From contig NZ_MAQW01000001.1 of the NCBI RefSeq assembly GCF_001682855.1, forward strand, positions 516,443 through 580,442: a stretch of 64,000 nucleotides of DNA, written 5' to 3'. The DNA is from Bacillus sp. FJAT-27264. GTDB lineage: Bacteria > Bacillota > Bacilli > Paenibacillales > Paenibacillaceae. Shown here piece after piece: positions 53,475-62,710 of the stretch (position 1 is its first letter; the number at the start of each line of letters is the position of its first letter). The notes below the pieces were generated by a model, which was not told the DNA's origin, ran no database searches, and saw nothing but the letters and a program-made list of their open reading frames with translations. A program made the position numbers and the translations under genes.

Positions 53475-53924
53475 CTATAAACCAAGAATTTGCTTCTTTT
53501 TTGCCTCGAATTCTTTTGGGGTAATAATACCCGAATCCCTAAGCTCAGCGAGCTGCCGTAGATCATCTATAGATCCACCAGAAGCCGGAGGTGCTGAACG
53601 CTTGATTTGACCTGATTTATAACTTGCGATGTAATCACGAATCTTCTCTGCTGTTTTCATTCTTCCCGGCTGAATGAGTACAACGTTAGCGTCTGCCCCT
53701 TTCAGGTTATCCTTTTTAGAGGTTTGCAGGTTAGGAGTAATGACTTGCAGATAAGGCACCTTTAAAAATGGCTTAACAATACTGATTGTTACTACGGAAT
53801 CCAGAGGAATGGTCTTAGTCTGTCCACCCAATTTCTGTACATTACTTGGCTTTATTACGAGATAATCCTCAAATAGTTCAATTGATGATGTACCCCCGCT
53901 AAACTGATGTAACATATTTTCCAC
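53475..53924 (-). CDS. PH-like and SHOCT domain protein
   Basis: A 149-residue cytoplasmic protein. Residues 1 to about 105 are a bacterial PH-like domain (IELFEDYLVIKPSNVQK; YLQVITPNLQTSK). A flexible linker follows, and the last 30 residues are a SHOCT motif (DDLRQLAELRDSGIITPKEFEAKKKQIL), a short oligomerisation hairpin. The function is unknown. An own terminator follows. Confidence 0.88.
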   Translation of the reverse strand: MENMLHQFSGGTSSIELFEDYLVIKPSNVQKLGGQTKTIPLDSVVTISIVKPFLKVPYLQVITPNLQTSKKDNLKGADANVVLIQPGRMKTAEKIRDYIASYKSGQIKRSAPPASGGSIDDLRQLAELRDSGIITPKEFEAKKKQILGL

Positions 53925-54005
53925 CTCATTTGGAATGATAGCTCTATCTTAGCATATCTTTTCAACTTTCTTCTACATTTTTCCTCTCATTACGACTTAT
54001 TCCCC

Positions 54006-54124
54006 TCATCTGGTATTCACAGAAATGCTACTGAAATTACTATTGTTTACGCATGAGGCTCCTTGCTCGTAGAGCTTGAACACTCGTTGTAACAATTCTT
54101 CATCACCATATTCCTTATCCCGTA
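54006..54124 (-). pseudogene. Coding-like fragment downstream of the amidase gene
   Basis: In a frame different from the amidase, the stretch after its stop reads like a real protein end: a run with ELIRDKEYGDEELLQRVF, then KLYEQGASCV and SSISVNTR before TGA at 54006. There is no ribosome site and no sensible start. It may be the tail of a lost gene or of a frame-shifted extension of the amidase. I do not recognise its family. Confidence 0.4.
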
Positions 54125-54865
54125 TCAATTCAGCTGCAAATATTCCCTGATTCCTGCATGAATAGCAGCAGCAACCGATTGCTGGAAGGCAGAGGTCCAC
54201 ATCATCCCCTCATTCTCCGGGTTCGTTAAATATCCCAGCTCTAATAGTGCTGCAGGCATATGCGTCTCTCTTAGTACAAAGTAGCTTGCTTTCTTGACCC
54301 CACGATCCTTGAAGCCTGTAGCCTGTGCAACATACTTGTGAATGATTTCGGCGAATGCCAGAGATTCGTCATGATAATAGAAGGATTCCGTACCAGACAC
54401 CGAAGAATCGTCGAAGGTATTGCCGTGAACCGAGATGAACAGATCGGCGTTCAGCTCATTAGCCAGCTTAGGCCTGTACAACTCCTGAGAGGATATAAAT
54501 GTATCATCCGTCCGGGTCAACTCGACCTGTATTTCCGGGTCTTGCTCCAGCACATCAGCAATGGCTTTAGACATGTTTAACGTGAACTCCTTCTCAAAAT
54601 GGCCATTAACAGCGGTAGCCCCCGGATCTTCGCCGCCATGGCCAGGATCGATCACCACTTTATATACTTTTTCTGGCTTCGTAACGGTCTGGCCACTGTC
54701 CGTGATTCTCTTGATATCCATCATTTCTGAACCAGCCGATGCCCCGGTGTCACTACCTCTACCAATACTTGTCTCACTGGGTACCGTGTGATTACTGCTA
54801 CTACAAGCAGACAGAATCACTAGTAATAGAAAACTCCATATGATAAGTCCCATTTGTTTGCTCAT
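54125..54865 (-). CDS. N-acetylmuramoyl-L-alanine amidase (Amidase_3) lipoprotein
   Basis: A 246-residue lipoprotein (lipobox LSAC, cysteine at 21) with an Amidase_3 domain from about 70. The zinc and catalytic residues are visible in VIDPGHGGEDPGA, in FEKEF, in LFISVHGNTFD (family norm: S-I-H-A-N) and in LLELGYLTNPEN. It cleaves the bond between peptidoglycan sugar and peptide. The start overlaps the deacetylase stop by 4 nt. Last gene of the envelope operon. Confidence 0.93.
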   Translation of the reverse strand: MSKQMGLIIWSFLLLVILSACSSSNHTVPSETSIGRGSDTGASAGSEMMDIKRITDSGQTVTKPEKVYKVVIDPGHGGEDPGATAVNGHFEKEFTLNMSKAIADVLEQDPEIQVELTRTDDTFISSQELYRPKLANELNADLFISVHGNTFDDSSVSGTESFYYHDESLAFAEIIHKYVAQATGFKDRGVKKASYFVLRETHMPAALLELGYLTNPENEGMMWTSAFQQSVAAAIHAGIREYLQLN

Positions 54866-55776
54866 CTTGTCAAACTCTCTTTCCAGATTGGAGTCTGCTC
54901 ATTCTCGGCCATCTGCAGTTTCTTCGCGGGATTGACAGGATGGCAGCGATTATAGCAGTTGAAGCTGTACGGCTGGGTGTCTGATCCAATCGTCTTCGTC
55001 ATAAATCCGTTCTGAGATAAGAACTTAAGCAGCGCAGGCAAATGCTTGGCCGTCTCCGGCTTGTCATGCATGAGCACAATCGGGATGATTCCGGCCGAGA
55101 CTTGTTTTTGAATCTGATGAATCGTTGTCGAGAGATATTGACCGTTCGACCAGTCGCTGCTGTCTACGTTCCAATCCCATAATGTGAAGCCCTGCTTGTC
55201 CAGCGCTGTCCGGAACGAATCCGTCAAGTAAGGGACACTACCGTATGGGGTGCGGATGATCGTGGAGTGGACACCGGTAAGATCCTCAAGCGTCTCCTGA
55301 GCCTTCGTCATCTCATTTATTGACGTTTGTGGTGACTGGTAGAACTTATATTTATCATGGGTGACACCATGTAACCCTGCGCTATGACCCTCTGTGACGA
55401 TTCTTTTGACCATACTTGGTGACTCTTTCATTTTAGGCTCCAGCATAAAAAATGTCGCCTTTGCATCATAATTCTGTAACGTATCCAGAATATCCTTTGT
55501 TGCTATGGTGGGGCCATCATCAAAAGTTAGATAAATCATCTTCTGACCTGGCTTTTGCTTGGGCGGCTCTGGCGCAAGTCGCTGAGGGTTCTGAGGGCTC
55601 ACGGAAGCATCGGGCTTAGCATCTGAATGATTCGAACTTGAAGCCTCCATCGAGGGGGCATTGCCTAGCGCAGCTTCTGGTTCAACAGCGGGAGTATTAA
55701 TAGATAGACCCCTGCTGCAACCAGATAGAAGAAGAATCAGGCACAAAATAACTATACTAAGGATGTATTTTCTCAT
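54862..55776 (-). CDS. Polysaccharide deacetylase (NodB) lipoprotein
   Basis: A 304-residue lipoprotein (lipobox LSGC, cysteine at 20; then a proline-rich linker to about 75). The NodB domain has motif 1 IYLTFDDGP, motif 2 HGVTH (the H-x3-H metal pair), motif 3 RTPYGS, motif 4 DWNVDSSDW and motif 5 IVLMHD, so it looks active. It removes acetyl groups from peptidoglycan or another polysaccharide outside the membrane. The last 35 residues contain CYNRC and resemble no known domain. Coupled with the amidase (4-nt overlap). Confidence 0.93.
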   Translation of the reverse strand: MRKYILSIVILCLILLLSGCSRGLSINTPAVEPEAALGNAPSMEASSSNHSDAKPDASVSPQNPQRLAPEPPKQKPGQKMIYLTFDDGPTIATKDILDTLQNYDAKATFFMLEPKMKESPSMVKRIVTEGHSAGLHGVTHDKYKFYQSPQTSINEMTKAQETLEDLTGVHSTIIRTPYGSVPYLTDSFRTALDKQGFTLWDWNVDSSDWSNGQYLSTTIHQIQKQVSAGIIPIVLMHDKPETAKHLPALLKFLSQNGFMTKTIGSDTQPYSFNCYNRCHPVNPAKKLQMAENEQTPIWKESLTR

Positions 55777-55819
55777 TGTTGCGATTCCTCATTTTCATTG
55801 TCATGATATTCTAGGATGT

Positions 55820-56938
55820 CTACATGCGAATCTTGTCGCCCTCCTGCAAGGGTTCACTGCTCTCTATAATGATAGACTCCTGATCAAATAGGCCGCCTGT
55901 GACCGCAGATTGCGACGCATTAGCATCATCAACCGTGACATATACTTTACGAACATAGAAGGCATTGCCAAGCGGCCCATCCTTTTGCTCAATACCAAAT
56001 ACATATTTCTTACCACCTTCATCATGAATGGCCGCATTAGGTACGAGCAACACATCCTCTAGCGTTTGGGTCAAATCTACCTGAGCTACCTCCCCTTCCT
56101 TAGCGGCAGGGTCTTGAACGGAGAGCAAGAGCTTCTTCATGGGAACTATGGAATTCCCGGTTGCACTTTCACCAGAATCTGGATTCACAGGATCACCTTC
56201 CTGAATGTTCTCGATCTGCCCCTTCACTTGCCGGGTCTCCTTGCCATTCACTTGCACGTCTAGCTCATCCCCGGACTTGAGTTGGGCAACTGCCGGAGCA
56301 GGCAGCGATATCTCTAGCGAGAGACCCAGACTTTGATTAGATATCATCACATCCGGTCCGCTGGAAGGAAAACCTTCTATTGCGTTAACTTTGGTGACCA
56401 TACCCGCAAAGGGGGCGACCAGCTTCGAATTCTCTTTTACGTCGTCCCGCATTTTTTGAATACGCCGCTGCTGGGTCTCAATATCGATCTCATGACTTTT
56501 ATAAGAGGTCGTTGCGTCATTGATTGTTTTTTCATCCCCGCCCTGCATGGCCTCCATTACAGCATATTGCAAACTGCTCGTGGACAGCTTCAATTTAGCA
56601 AGACTACCTTGTTCGTCCTTAATCTGCTGGTTGATGTCCTTGCTGTCATATGTGATAAGCGTCTGCCCTTTTTGTACCACATCGGTTTTCTTGACCATCA
56701 CCTTCTTCACTTTCCAGCCCGAGGAACTGTTTAGTTCAGTCTCCGCCTTCCATTTCAATACGCCGCTGCTCTGAAATTCATGACTCAGATCACCACGACT
56801 CGCCGTGACCAACGCCACCTTCGGCAAGGTCAACGACATTAACGTATTGCTGAACAAGGTGAATAAGATCAACAGCCCGAGGAACACACCTGAGATTATA
56901 GCGATTATTTTCTTGCGCTTTGCATATTGCACTTCCAA
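55820..56938 (-). CDS. HlyD/RND-type membrane fusion (adaptor) protein
   Basis: A 372-residue periplasmic adaptor-like protein. The start is TTG at 56938, with GGGGTGAT upstream. One membrane anchor (about 8-30) is followed by a biotinyl-lipoyl-like half, a coiled coil (about 85-160), a second half with APFAGMVTKVNAI, then a beta-barrel region (about 210-360, VDLTQTLEDVLLVPNAAI). It resembles YknX/MacA adaptors, which work with an ATPase-permease pump; no such pump is encoded here. It lies 22 nt after the permease gene. Confidence 0.9.
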   Translation of the reverse strand: MEVQYAKRKKIIAIISGVFLGLLILFTLFSNTLMSLTLPKVALVTASRGDLSHEFQSSGVLKWKAETELNSSSGWKVKKVMVKKTDVVQKGQTLITYDSKDINQQIKDEQGSLAKLKLSTSSLQYAVMEAMQGGDEKTINDATTSYKSHEIDIETQQRRIQKMRDDVKENSKLVAPFAGMVTKVNAIEGFPSSGPDVMISNQSLGLSLEISLPAPAVAQLKSGDELDVQVNGKETRQVKGQIENIQEGDPVNPDSGESATGNSIVPMKKLLLSVQDPAAKEGEVAQVDLTQTLEDVLLVPNAAIHDEGGKKYVFGIEQKDGPLGNAFYVRKVYVTVDDANASQSAVTGGLFDQESIIIESSEPLQEGDKIRM

Positions 56939-56960
56939 ATGTGATCACCCCATATATGAA

Positions 56961-57839
56961 CTACCCTTTAATGCCCGATAATTGAATACCTTCAATAAAA
57001 TACGACTCCGCATATAAAAACAACAACACCATAGGAGCCATGTACAATGCCGATGCAGCAAATGCCACGCCGCGGGCGCCCTCATTAATGCGTGACAAGT
57101 ATAAGGACAATGGCTGCTTGAAGGCATCCTCTAAAAAGATCAGTGGCTGCTCTACCATGTTCCAGTTATCCACAAACAGTAGTACCGTCAAGGCTGCCAT
57201 ACCCGGCTTGATTAGCGGAAGCATGATGGAATAGAAAATCCTCAGCTGCCCGGCCCCGTCCATCTTGGCTGCCTCGAGGTAAGAATATGGAATATGCAGC
57301 ATGAACTGCCTCAGCATGAACACACCGAACGCACTGAATATTCCCGGCAAAATAATCGCAGACGTGCTGTTCATCAGCCCCAGCTTGTCCGCAATAATAT
57401 AATTGGGAACCAACGTCACTTGAAACGGCATCAGCATCGTCATTAAGTACACGACGAACAGCTTCTCCCTTCCCCAGAAGCGAAGCTTGGCAAAGGCGTA
57501 AGCTGCCAATGACGCTACGACTACTTGCCCGATGATAATCGGCAGCACTATGAAGACAGAATTCCAGAACATATGTAGGAAGAGCTGTTTATGCACCAGC
57601 ACTTCCGCATATTGGCTCAAAGAAACCCAGTCGGGAATTAGCTTTAAGTTAATGAAACCATTCTTCTCGCCTGCTGCAACGTTGACCATTTTCCCAATAA
57701 GATGATAATTATAGTCAATTTCACTCTCCGTCATTAAAGAGTTCGAGAACGTGATTAAGATTGGAAACAGCATGGCTAGGGCGAAGATACTCATGACCAT
57801 TGTCAATACCAGTTTGCGAAACAAAATCATTATGCCCAC
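56961..57839 (-). CDS. Carbohydrate ABC transporter permease, MalG type
   Basis: A 292-residue permease with six transmembrane segments and an EAA loop LEAAKMDGAGQLRIFYSIMLP. The GTG start at 57839 has AAGGAAGG upstream (ATG at 57830 is an alternative). There is a large extracellular loop between the first and second helices (about 35-80). It pairs with the MalF-type permease 9 nt upstream and the binding protein at 58782. The ATPase is not encoded here. Confidence 0.92.
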   Translation of the reverse strand: MGIMILFRKLVLTMVMSIFALAMLFPILITFSNSLMTESEIDYNYHLIGKMVNVAAGEKNGFINLKLIPDWVSLSQYAEVLVHKQLFLHMFWNSVFIVLPIIIGQVVVASLAAYAFAKLRFWGREKLFVVYLMTMLMPFQVTLVPNYIIADKLGLMNSTSAIILPGIFSAFGVFMLRQFMLHIPYSYLEAAKMDGAGQLRIFYSIMLPLIKPGMAALTVLLFVDNWNMVEQPLIFLEDAFKQPLSLYLSRINEGARGVAFAASALYMAPMVLLFLYAESYFIEGIQLSGIKG

Positions 57840-57848
57840 GGTCCTTCC

Positions 57849-58742
57849 TTATTCCATAAAGCTCCGGAAGCGGCGCTCCATCATCAGCATGATACTCACG
57901 AAGAAGAGGATACCGCCGACCATAAGCGTCGCTGCCGCTGTCAGCTTTTGCACATCCAGTGACATGAACATGTTGTTCATATAATGCTGAAGCATATAAA
58001 TACGGTCATGCGGATAATCGCCAGCAATCAGGTACGTCTCCCGGAACACTTTGAAGGAGTTAATGATCGACATCAGGACCACGAAGAACATCGTTGGCGT
58101 CAAATATACCCATGTAATATGCAGCCACTTATGCAGTCCACCCGCGCCTTCTATATCCGCAGTCTCATAATAATCCTTGGGAATACTTTGCAGACCTGCG
58201 AGAAACAAAATAATGTTGTAGCCGATGTTCTTCCATATATACACCACTACCAATACCACCATCGACCACTCCGACTTCATCCAATCAATCCGCCCCATAT
58301 GCAGATGCTGCAGCCACACATTTAAGGTTCCGTTCCAATCGAACAGGATCTGCCACATCATCACGATCGAGGCTACCGGAACCACCAGCGGCAGTACAAA
58401 AGCAGTCTGGAGCCAGTTCCGGATAAACAATCGCCGATTGAGCAAATGCGCAAAGCATAGGGACAGCGCAATAATGAGTGGAACACTTACTCCCGTAAAA
58501 AGCAGCGTATTGGCGGCCGCCTTGCGGAACGAGCCACTGGATAGCACTGCCTGATAGTTGTCAAAGCCTACAAACGTACCGTCGATGGTACTATCCTGGA
58601 AGGAGTAAAGCAGCCCCATGGCAAACGGAATGAGATAAAATACGGAAAATCCGATCAAGCTAGGTGCCAGGAAAAGCAGCGCAGCGAACCATTCTTTGCG
58701 TAGCAGCCTAATGCCACTGTTTCCCTCACGCATTCCTATCAT
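57849..58742 (-). CDS. Carbohydrate ABC transporter permease, MalF type
   Basis: A 297-residue permease of the MalF/UgpA branch. Hydrophobic segments begin at about residue 15, and the EAA loop is a variant, YETADIEGAGGLHKWLHITWVYLTP. It is the second gene of the operon, 39 nt after the binding-protein gene. The substrate is unknown; the downstream deacetylase and amidase make a cell-wall-derived glycan plausible. Confidence 0.92.
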   Translation of the reverse strand: MIGMREGNSGIRLLRKEWFAALLFLAPSLIGFSVFYLIPFAMGLLYSFQDSTIDGTFVGFDNYQAVLSSGSFRKAAANTLLFTGVSVPLIIALSLCFAHLLNRRLFIRNWLQTAFVLPLVVPVASIVMMWQILFDWNGTLNVWLQHLHMGRIDWMKSEWSMVVLVVVYIWKNIGYNIILFLAGLQSIPKDYYETADIEGAGGLHKWLHITWVYLTPTMFFVVLMSIINSFKVFRETYLIAGDYPHDRIYMLQHYMNNMFMSLDVQKLTAAATLMVGGILFFVSIMLMMERRFRSFME

Positions 58743-58764
58743 CTGTCTCTCATCCTCCCCTCTT

Positions 58765-58792
58765 GCTACTCATTCAAATAGCTACTCATTCA
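58765..58792 (-). repeat. Short direct duplication over a stop codon
   Basis: The 12-mer GCTACTCATTCA occurs twice, 16 nt apart, one copy covering the stop codon of the binding-protein gene. It looks like a recent small duplication; the frame is not disturbed. Confidence 0.8.
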
Positions 58793-60257
58793 GATAAGTA
58801 GTCACTCTGTTCTGAATGAGCTTGGCTACTTCGTCAGCCGACTTCTGACCGGTGAAAAAAGCCTGTGCCTCTGCGGTGATGATCTCGTCAATTTTAGAGG
58901 GCTTGAATTGTAGCGGGTACGTCGCCCCGTTCAGGAATTTGTCCAGATCATTAATATCCTGCTGTGTAATTTTGAAGCTTTTGCCTTTCATCGGCCCGAT
59001 CGGTTGATCAGACAGGATGGACCCTTTTTGAACCAGCGCTTGCGCTTTTTTCGCATACGCAGCTTTATTCAGCGGAAATCCGGTACCGTCGGGTTTACTC
59101 TGCATTTCTTCTGAGAGCAGAAACTTCAGGAAATCCCACGCCTCGGCTTTTACAGCTGAGCGTTCATTCAGCCCAATCGTCTGATAGGTTCGGAAGGAAC
59201 CACCCGGATGCTGTGGATCAGCATTTGGACTCAAATAAAGCTTCGAGGTATAAGCGTTGCCACCTGGAATGAATTCACTCATCCTGAGCTCCCGGATGTA
59301 ATCGGTTGGCGAGTTGATTTGAGCTGTATTGAACAACGGGAAACGTGCATCTGTACCGACTACTTTTTCATCGAACAATGTTTTTACCTGTTGAAGCAGG
59401 CCCGTAAAGTCGCTGGATACAAAGTTGGCGGTTCCCTGCTCCTGATTGATGAAGGTCGCATAGCGTTCATTCACAAATTGTGTCGTCATGTACTCTGGCA
59501 TACTTCTGCCCAAAGCATATTGATGGTCCTTGTCGGCTCCTTTAGTCATGGCCTTGGCTGTCGTGATGAACTGCTCCCAGTTCCATTTACTGTCATCGAA
59601 AGTCACGCCACTCTTCTTAATGGCATCTTCATTGCCCACCAGGCCATAGATAAAGAACCCGATCGGCAAGCCATACATCCCACCGTTAACCTTCATCCCG
59701 TCCAGGATATTGGTGAAATACTGTTCTTTTTTAAAATCAGGATCGTGGTCCATGATGTCGCCCAGATTGGCCAGCATCTTTCGCTTCACATAGTCCCCTG
59801 ACGGCAGCTGATCCATCTCGATCAAGTCTGGGCCTTGTCCCGAGAGCATCGCAGTCCCTGTTGTCTTCACAAATTTCTCCAGGTTCTCTTCCAAATGCGC
59901 ATCATCCGTCTCAACCGATTTCAGCTCAATCGTAATGTTGGGATGCTTGGCTTCATATTTCTTCTTCGCTTCTTTGAAGTAATCACTCGGAAAAAAGGTA
60001 GAGAACACCACTGTTTTCTTCTCCGTAGTGGATGGCGTGCCCAATCCTCCCGTCTGACCTGATGAGGATGTCGATTGATCCGTTGGCTGCTGACCCGAGT
60101 TCACTTCACCAGCGGTAGCGGCGTTACTGTTTCCTGTACTACTGACTCCCCCGTTACTTCCATCAGCGTTCCCCTTAGGCTTTCCAGTGCCTGTACTGCA
60201 AGCAGAGAGGGTTAATACTAACATCGCTGTAAATATCATCAACATGACTTTTCTCAT
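58782..60257 (-). CDS. Extracellular solute-binding lipoprotein
   Basis: A 491-residue binding protein. The start is ATG at 60257, with GGAAGG upstream; the longer frame has none. The lipobox is LSAC, with the cysteine at 20, followed by a long S/T/G/Q-rich linker (about 22-75), then a sugar-binding (SBP_bac_1/8) fold with AKKKYEAKHPNITIELKSVE. It feeds the two permeases downstream. It is the first gene of the importer/adaptor/deacetylase/amidase operon, behind its own promoter region. Confidence 0.93.
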   Translation of the reverse strand: MRKVMLMIFTAMLVLTLSACSTGTGKPKGNADGSNGGVSSTGNSNAATAGEVNSGQQPTDQSTSSSGQTGGLGTPSTTEKKTVVFSTFFPSDYFKEAKKKYEAKHPNITIELKSVETDDAHLEENLEKFVKTTGTAMLSGQGPDLIEMDQLPSGDYVKRKMLANLGDIMDHDPDFKKEQYFTNILDGMKVNGGMYGLPIGFFIYGLVGNEDAIKKSGVTFDDSKWNWEQFITTAKAMTKGADKDHQYALGRSMPEYMTTQFVNERYATFINQEQGTANFVSSDFTGLLQQVKTLFDEKVVGTDARFPLFNTAQINSPTDYIRELRMSEFIPGGNAYTSKLYLSPNADPQHPGGSFRTYQTIGLNERSAVKAEAWDFLKFLLSEEMQSKPDGTGFPLNKAAYAKKAQALVQKGSILSDQPIGPMKGKSFKITQQDINDLDKFLNGATYPLQFKPSKIDEIITAEAQAFFTGQKSADEVAKLIQNRVTTYLNE

Positions 60258-60327
60258 AACGTATACTTCCTTCCGATTCTTTGATTGTATTCTCACTTCT
60301 TGGCGCCCCTGTGCCGGGTACTCTAAC

Positions 60328-60378
60328 AGTATAAAGAGACGATATATCATAAGTGAGATAGAGTTATATAGAAGTTGT
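60328..60378 (-). promoter_or_regulatory. Promoter region with direct repeats
   Basis: On the minus strand TATACT (60333-60328) makes a good -10, but the -35 position holds TCACTT, a weak site. Just upstream and overlapping it are three loosely repeated 11-mers (AACTTCTATAT, AACTCTATCTC, ACTTATGATAT), the sort of pattern bound by OmpR-family regulators. The PhoB-type regulator encoded at 62711 is the natural candidate. It is inferred from spacing. Confidence 0.45.
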
Positions 60379-60404
60379 AAAGTTTGGAGCACGGGTGACA
60401 GCAC

Positions 60405-60436
60405 GCAAAAAAGGCTGATTCATATGAACCAGCCTT
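60405..60436 (-). terminator. Terminator after the kinase-associated lipoprotein gene
   Basis: AAGGCTG-GTTCATATGAA-TCAGCCTT is a near-perfect 26-nt palindrome followed by TTTTT on the minus strand. It separates the regulator/kinase/lipoprotein unit from the importer operon. Confidence 0.85.
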
Positions 60437-60518
60437 CTATGTAGATTAACTCTGGATTTACAATGAGTACAGTCGTAACTACAGAAAATGTTTGAACTTC
60501 CGGCCGCGTTTAATCCCT

Positions 60519-61268
60519 TTACCGCTTAGAATTATAGCTTAGCAGCGCCATAACATCCTTACTGAAGCCTACGACTTCATTGCTGCTGTAATTAATCACG
60601 ACAGAATACTTCAGGGTCTTGTTATCTTTGCTCGTATAATACAACTCCACATTGGAGCCCCAACGGGTCAGATCAAGCTGCTGGGTTAACTCAGACAACG
60701 GATAACTGCCGTGTTCTTCCACATAACGGTCGGCAATATCGAATACCTTTTCTTCCGAATTACGCGGCATAGCTCTACTTTCCCGGTAGGATCGCAGAAT
60801 CTTCAACACGTCGCCATCCTTGGCATTCAATACAATATCATAAGAATCCTCAGGAACCTCCGATGACGTCAATGTCACATAATACAAGCCTCCGGTAATC
60901 GCTTGAATATCGCTGGTTAACTGCATTGTTTGCTGTGCCCTGCCTCCATCCATGACCGCCGGCCCTGGCACATGGCTAGTCTCTTTCAACAGTTCTTTCA
61001 ACTTGTTCTGATCGACTGCCATGATCTCAAACTGCGCATGATCCAAGGTCAGCTTTTTATCCAAATATTTATTCACCGCTTGTACGCTCAGCGTCTTCAC
61101 CGCATCCTGGGATAGAACTCCTTCGTACTCGATCTCGCTATTCTTATGCTCCTGCACTATTTTTTTGACCATCACGGTATCCTTGGGAATACTGTTGAAC
61201 CAGCTTTGACAGCCTGTCATCAGCACCAGTAAGGCCGAATACAGCATAATTATCATAGATTTTCTCAT
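60519..61268 (-). CDS. Lipoprotein of unknown function coupled to a sensor kinase
   Basis: A 249-residue lipoprotein (lipobox MTGC, cysteine at 20). The mature part has two similar-looking alpha/beta halves (LSVQAVNKYLDKKL; FDIADRYVEEHG), but I do not recognise a family. The start overlaps the sensor kinase stop by 4 nt, so the two are made together. Lipoproteins encoded in this position often tune the kinase, as YycH/YycI or LiaF-like partners do; that is inference. Confidence 0.8.
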   Translation of the reverse strand: MRKSMIIMLYSALLVLMTGCQSWFNSIPKDTVMVKKIVQEHKNSEIEYEGVLSQDAVKTLSVQAVNKYLDKKLTLDHAQFEIMAVDQNKLKELLKETSHVPGPAVMDGGRAQQTMQLTSDIQAITGGLYYVTLTSSEVPEDSYDIVLNAKDGDVLKILRSYRESRAMPRNSEEKVFDIADRYVEEHGSYPLSELTQQLDLTRWGSNVELYYTSKDNKTLKYSVVINYSSNEVVGFSKDVMALLSYNSKR

Positions 61269-62707
61269 GGTCGTAACTCGCTTTCCGCGGCATGGTTCGA
61301 TGCAAATACAACCTCCACCGTTGTCCCTTGCTGCACATTGCTGCTCACCTGAATGACGGCTCCATGGATACCTGCAACATTTTGACAGATCGCCAGTCCC
61401 AGACCTGCGCCGTTGTTGCTTCTGGTTCTGGATTTATCCGCCATGTAAAAGGGTTCGAAAATTTTGTCCTGGTCCTCAACGGCAATTCCGATGCCCTGAT
61501 CAATGATGGCAAGAATGTAACTCTTGTTCTGCCAAAACGCACGCAGTGTAATTGTCTGTTCCGGTGAAGAGGCTTTAAGAGCATTATCCACAAGATTAAA
61601 AATCAACACCTTGATTAGATCGCGCTCCAGTGGCAGCTCCCCCTTTTCACAATCCAGTACAATCTCCACGCCCTTCTCCTTAGCCATGATCTCTAGCGCG
61701 GGCTTTATCTCCGTAAGAATCTCGCCGAGATCCTGCCATTCCATCTGAAACTGTTCCTTCTGTAGCAAAATCAAATCCATCAGCTTCAGCGACAGCGACT
61801 CCAGCCGCTTCCCTTCCGAATAGATTACATTCAGTCCGTCCACGAACAGTTCCTCATTGTATTTGGTCGTTCGCAAGAAATTGGCATATCCAATAATTGA
61901 AGTTAGCGGTGTTTTTAGCTCATGCGTAAAATTATTGATGAACCGTTGTTTTTCTTCATTGTTACGCTCCAGCTCATTGATTTTATCTTCGACGACCTCC
62001 GCCATCTCATTGAAATTAGACCCCAGGATGCCGATCTCATCCCTTGATTTCAGACGTACGCGCTCCGAGAAATCTCCTTGCGCAATGACTTTCGCCGTAC
62101 GGTTCAAGCGGTCAATCGATCTGGTCAGTCCTCTGCTCACGAAGAACATAATGGCCATAAACAGAAGACAAGCACCCAAGTCAACCTTGGCAAAAAAACT
62201 GTACTGATCTATGCGGTCCTGATATACCGGAGTAACATCCTTCATATAGGTGAATACATATTTTTTATGATTAATATCAGTAATGTTCGAAGTAAATAGT
62301 ATCGTCCGGGCATCGATCTCCCGCAAAATATAATGAATGCTGTCATCATCCAGATTGTTCAGTTCGCTCCGTTCGGCGGGCATTGGAAAATCGGAGTTAT
62401 TGAACACCGTACGCTGTGAATCATCCGTAATATCCATATAAACGCCCTGATCGCTGTTCTTGTCCACAAATTCATTAGCAATACGCGTCAAGACCGTCTT
62501 CTCATAATCAATCGAATCATAGATTCGCAGAATCGGCACGATGGCGTCCACGCTGGAATGAATGCTCATGTTCTGACTTAGGGCCACGTTGATCGCCTGT
62601 CCCAGCATTTTGTTGTGACTGCGCTCAATGACCATAATAGAGGCGACGTTAAAGATAATGACAAACACGAGGATCGAGAACAGATATATTTTCTGCCAAA
62701 ACTTCAT
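61265..62707 (-). CDS. Sensor histidine kinase, PhoR/ResE-like
   Basis: A 480-residue kinase. There is a transmembrane helix at about 7-27, a large extracellular sensor of about 145 residues, a second helix (about 176-192), and HAMP (about 190-245). HisKA has NNFTHELKTPLTS (His262). The HATPase part shows IFNLVDNALKAS and GAGLGLAICQNVAG. It starts 3 nt after the response regulator stop. With the PhoB-type regulator it probably controls the envelope operon downstream. Confidence 0.94.
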   Translation of the reverse strand: MKFWQKIYLFSILVFVIIFNVASIMVIERSHNKMLGQAINVALSQNMSIHSSVDAIVPILRIYDSIDYEKTVLTRIANEFVDKNSDQGVYMDITDDSQRTVFNNSDFPMPAERSELNNLDDDSIHYILREIDARTILFTSNITDINHKKYVFTYMKDVTPVYQDRIDQYSFFAKVDLGACLLFMAIMFFVSRGLTRSIDRLNRTAKVIAQGDFSERVRLKSRDEIGILGSNFNEMAEVVEDKINELERNNEEKQRFINNFTHELKTPLTSIIGYANFLRTTKYNEELFVDGLNVIYSEGKRLESLSLKLMDLILLQKEQFQMEWQDLGEILTEIKPALEIMAKEKGVEIVLDCEKGELPLERDLIKVLIFNLVDNALKASSPEQTITLRAFWQNKSYILAIIDQGIGIAVEDQDKIFEPFYMADKSRTRSNNGAGLGLAICQNVAGIHGAVIQVSSNVQQGTTVEVVFASNHAAESELRP

Positions 62708-62710
62708 CCA

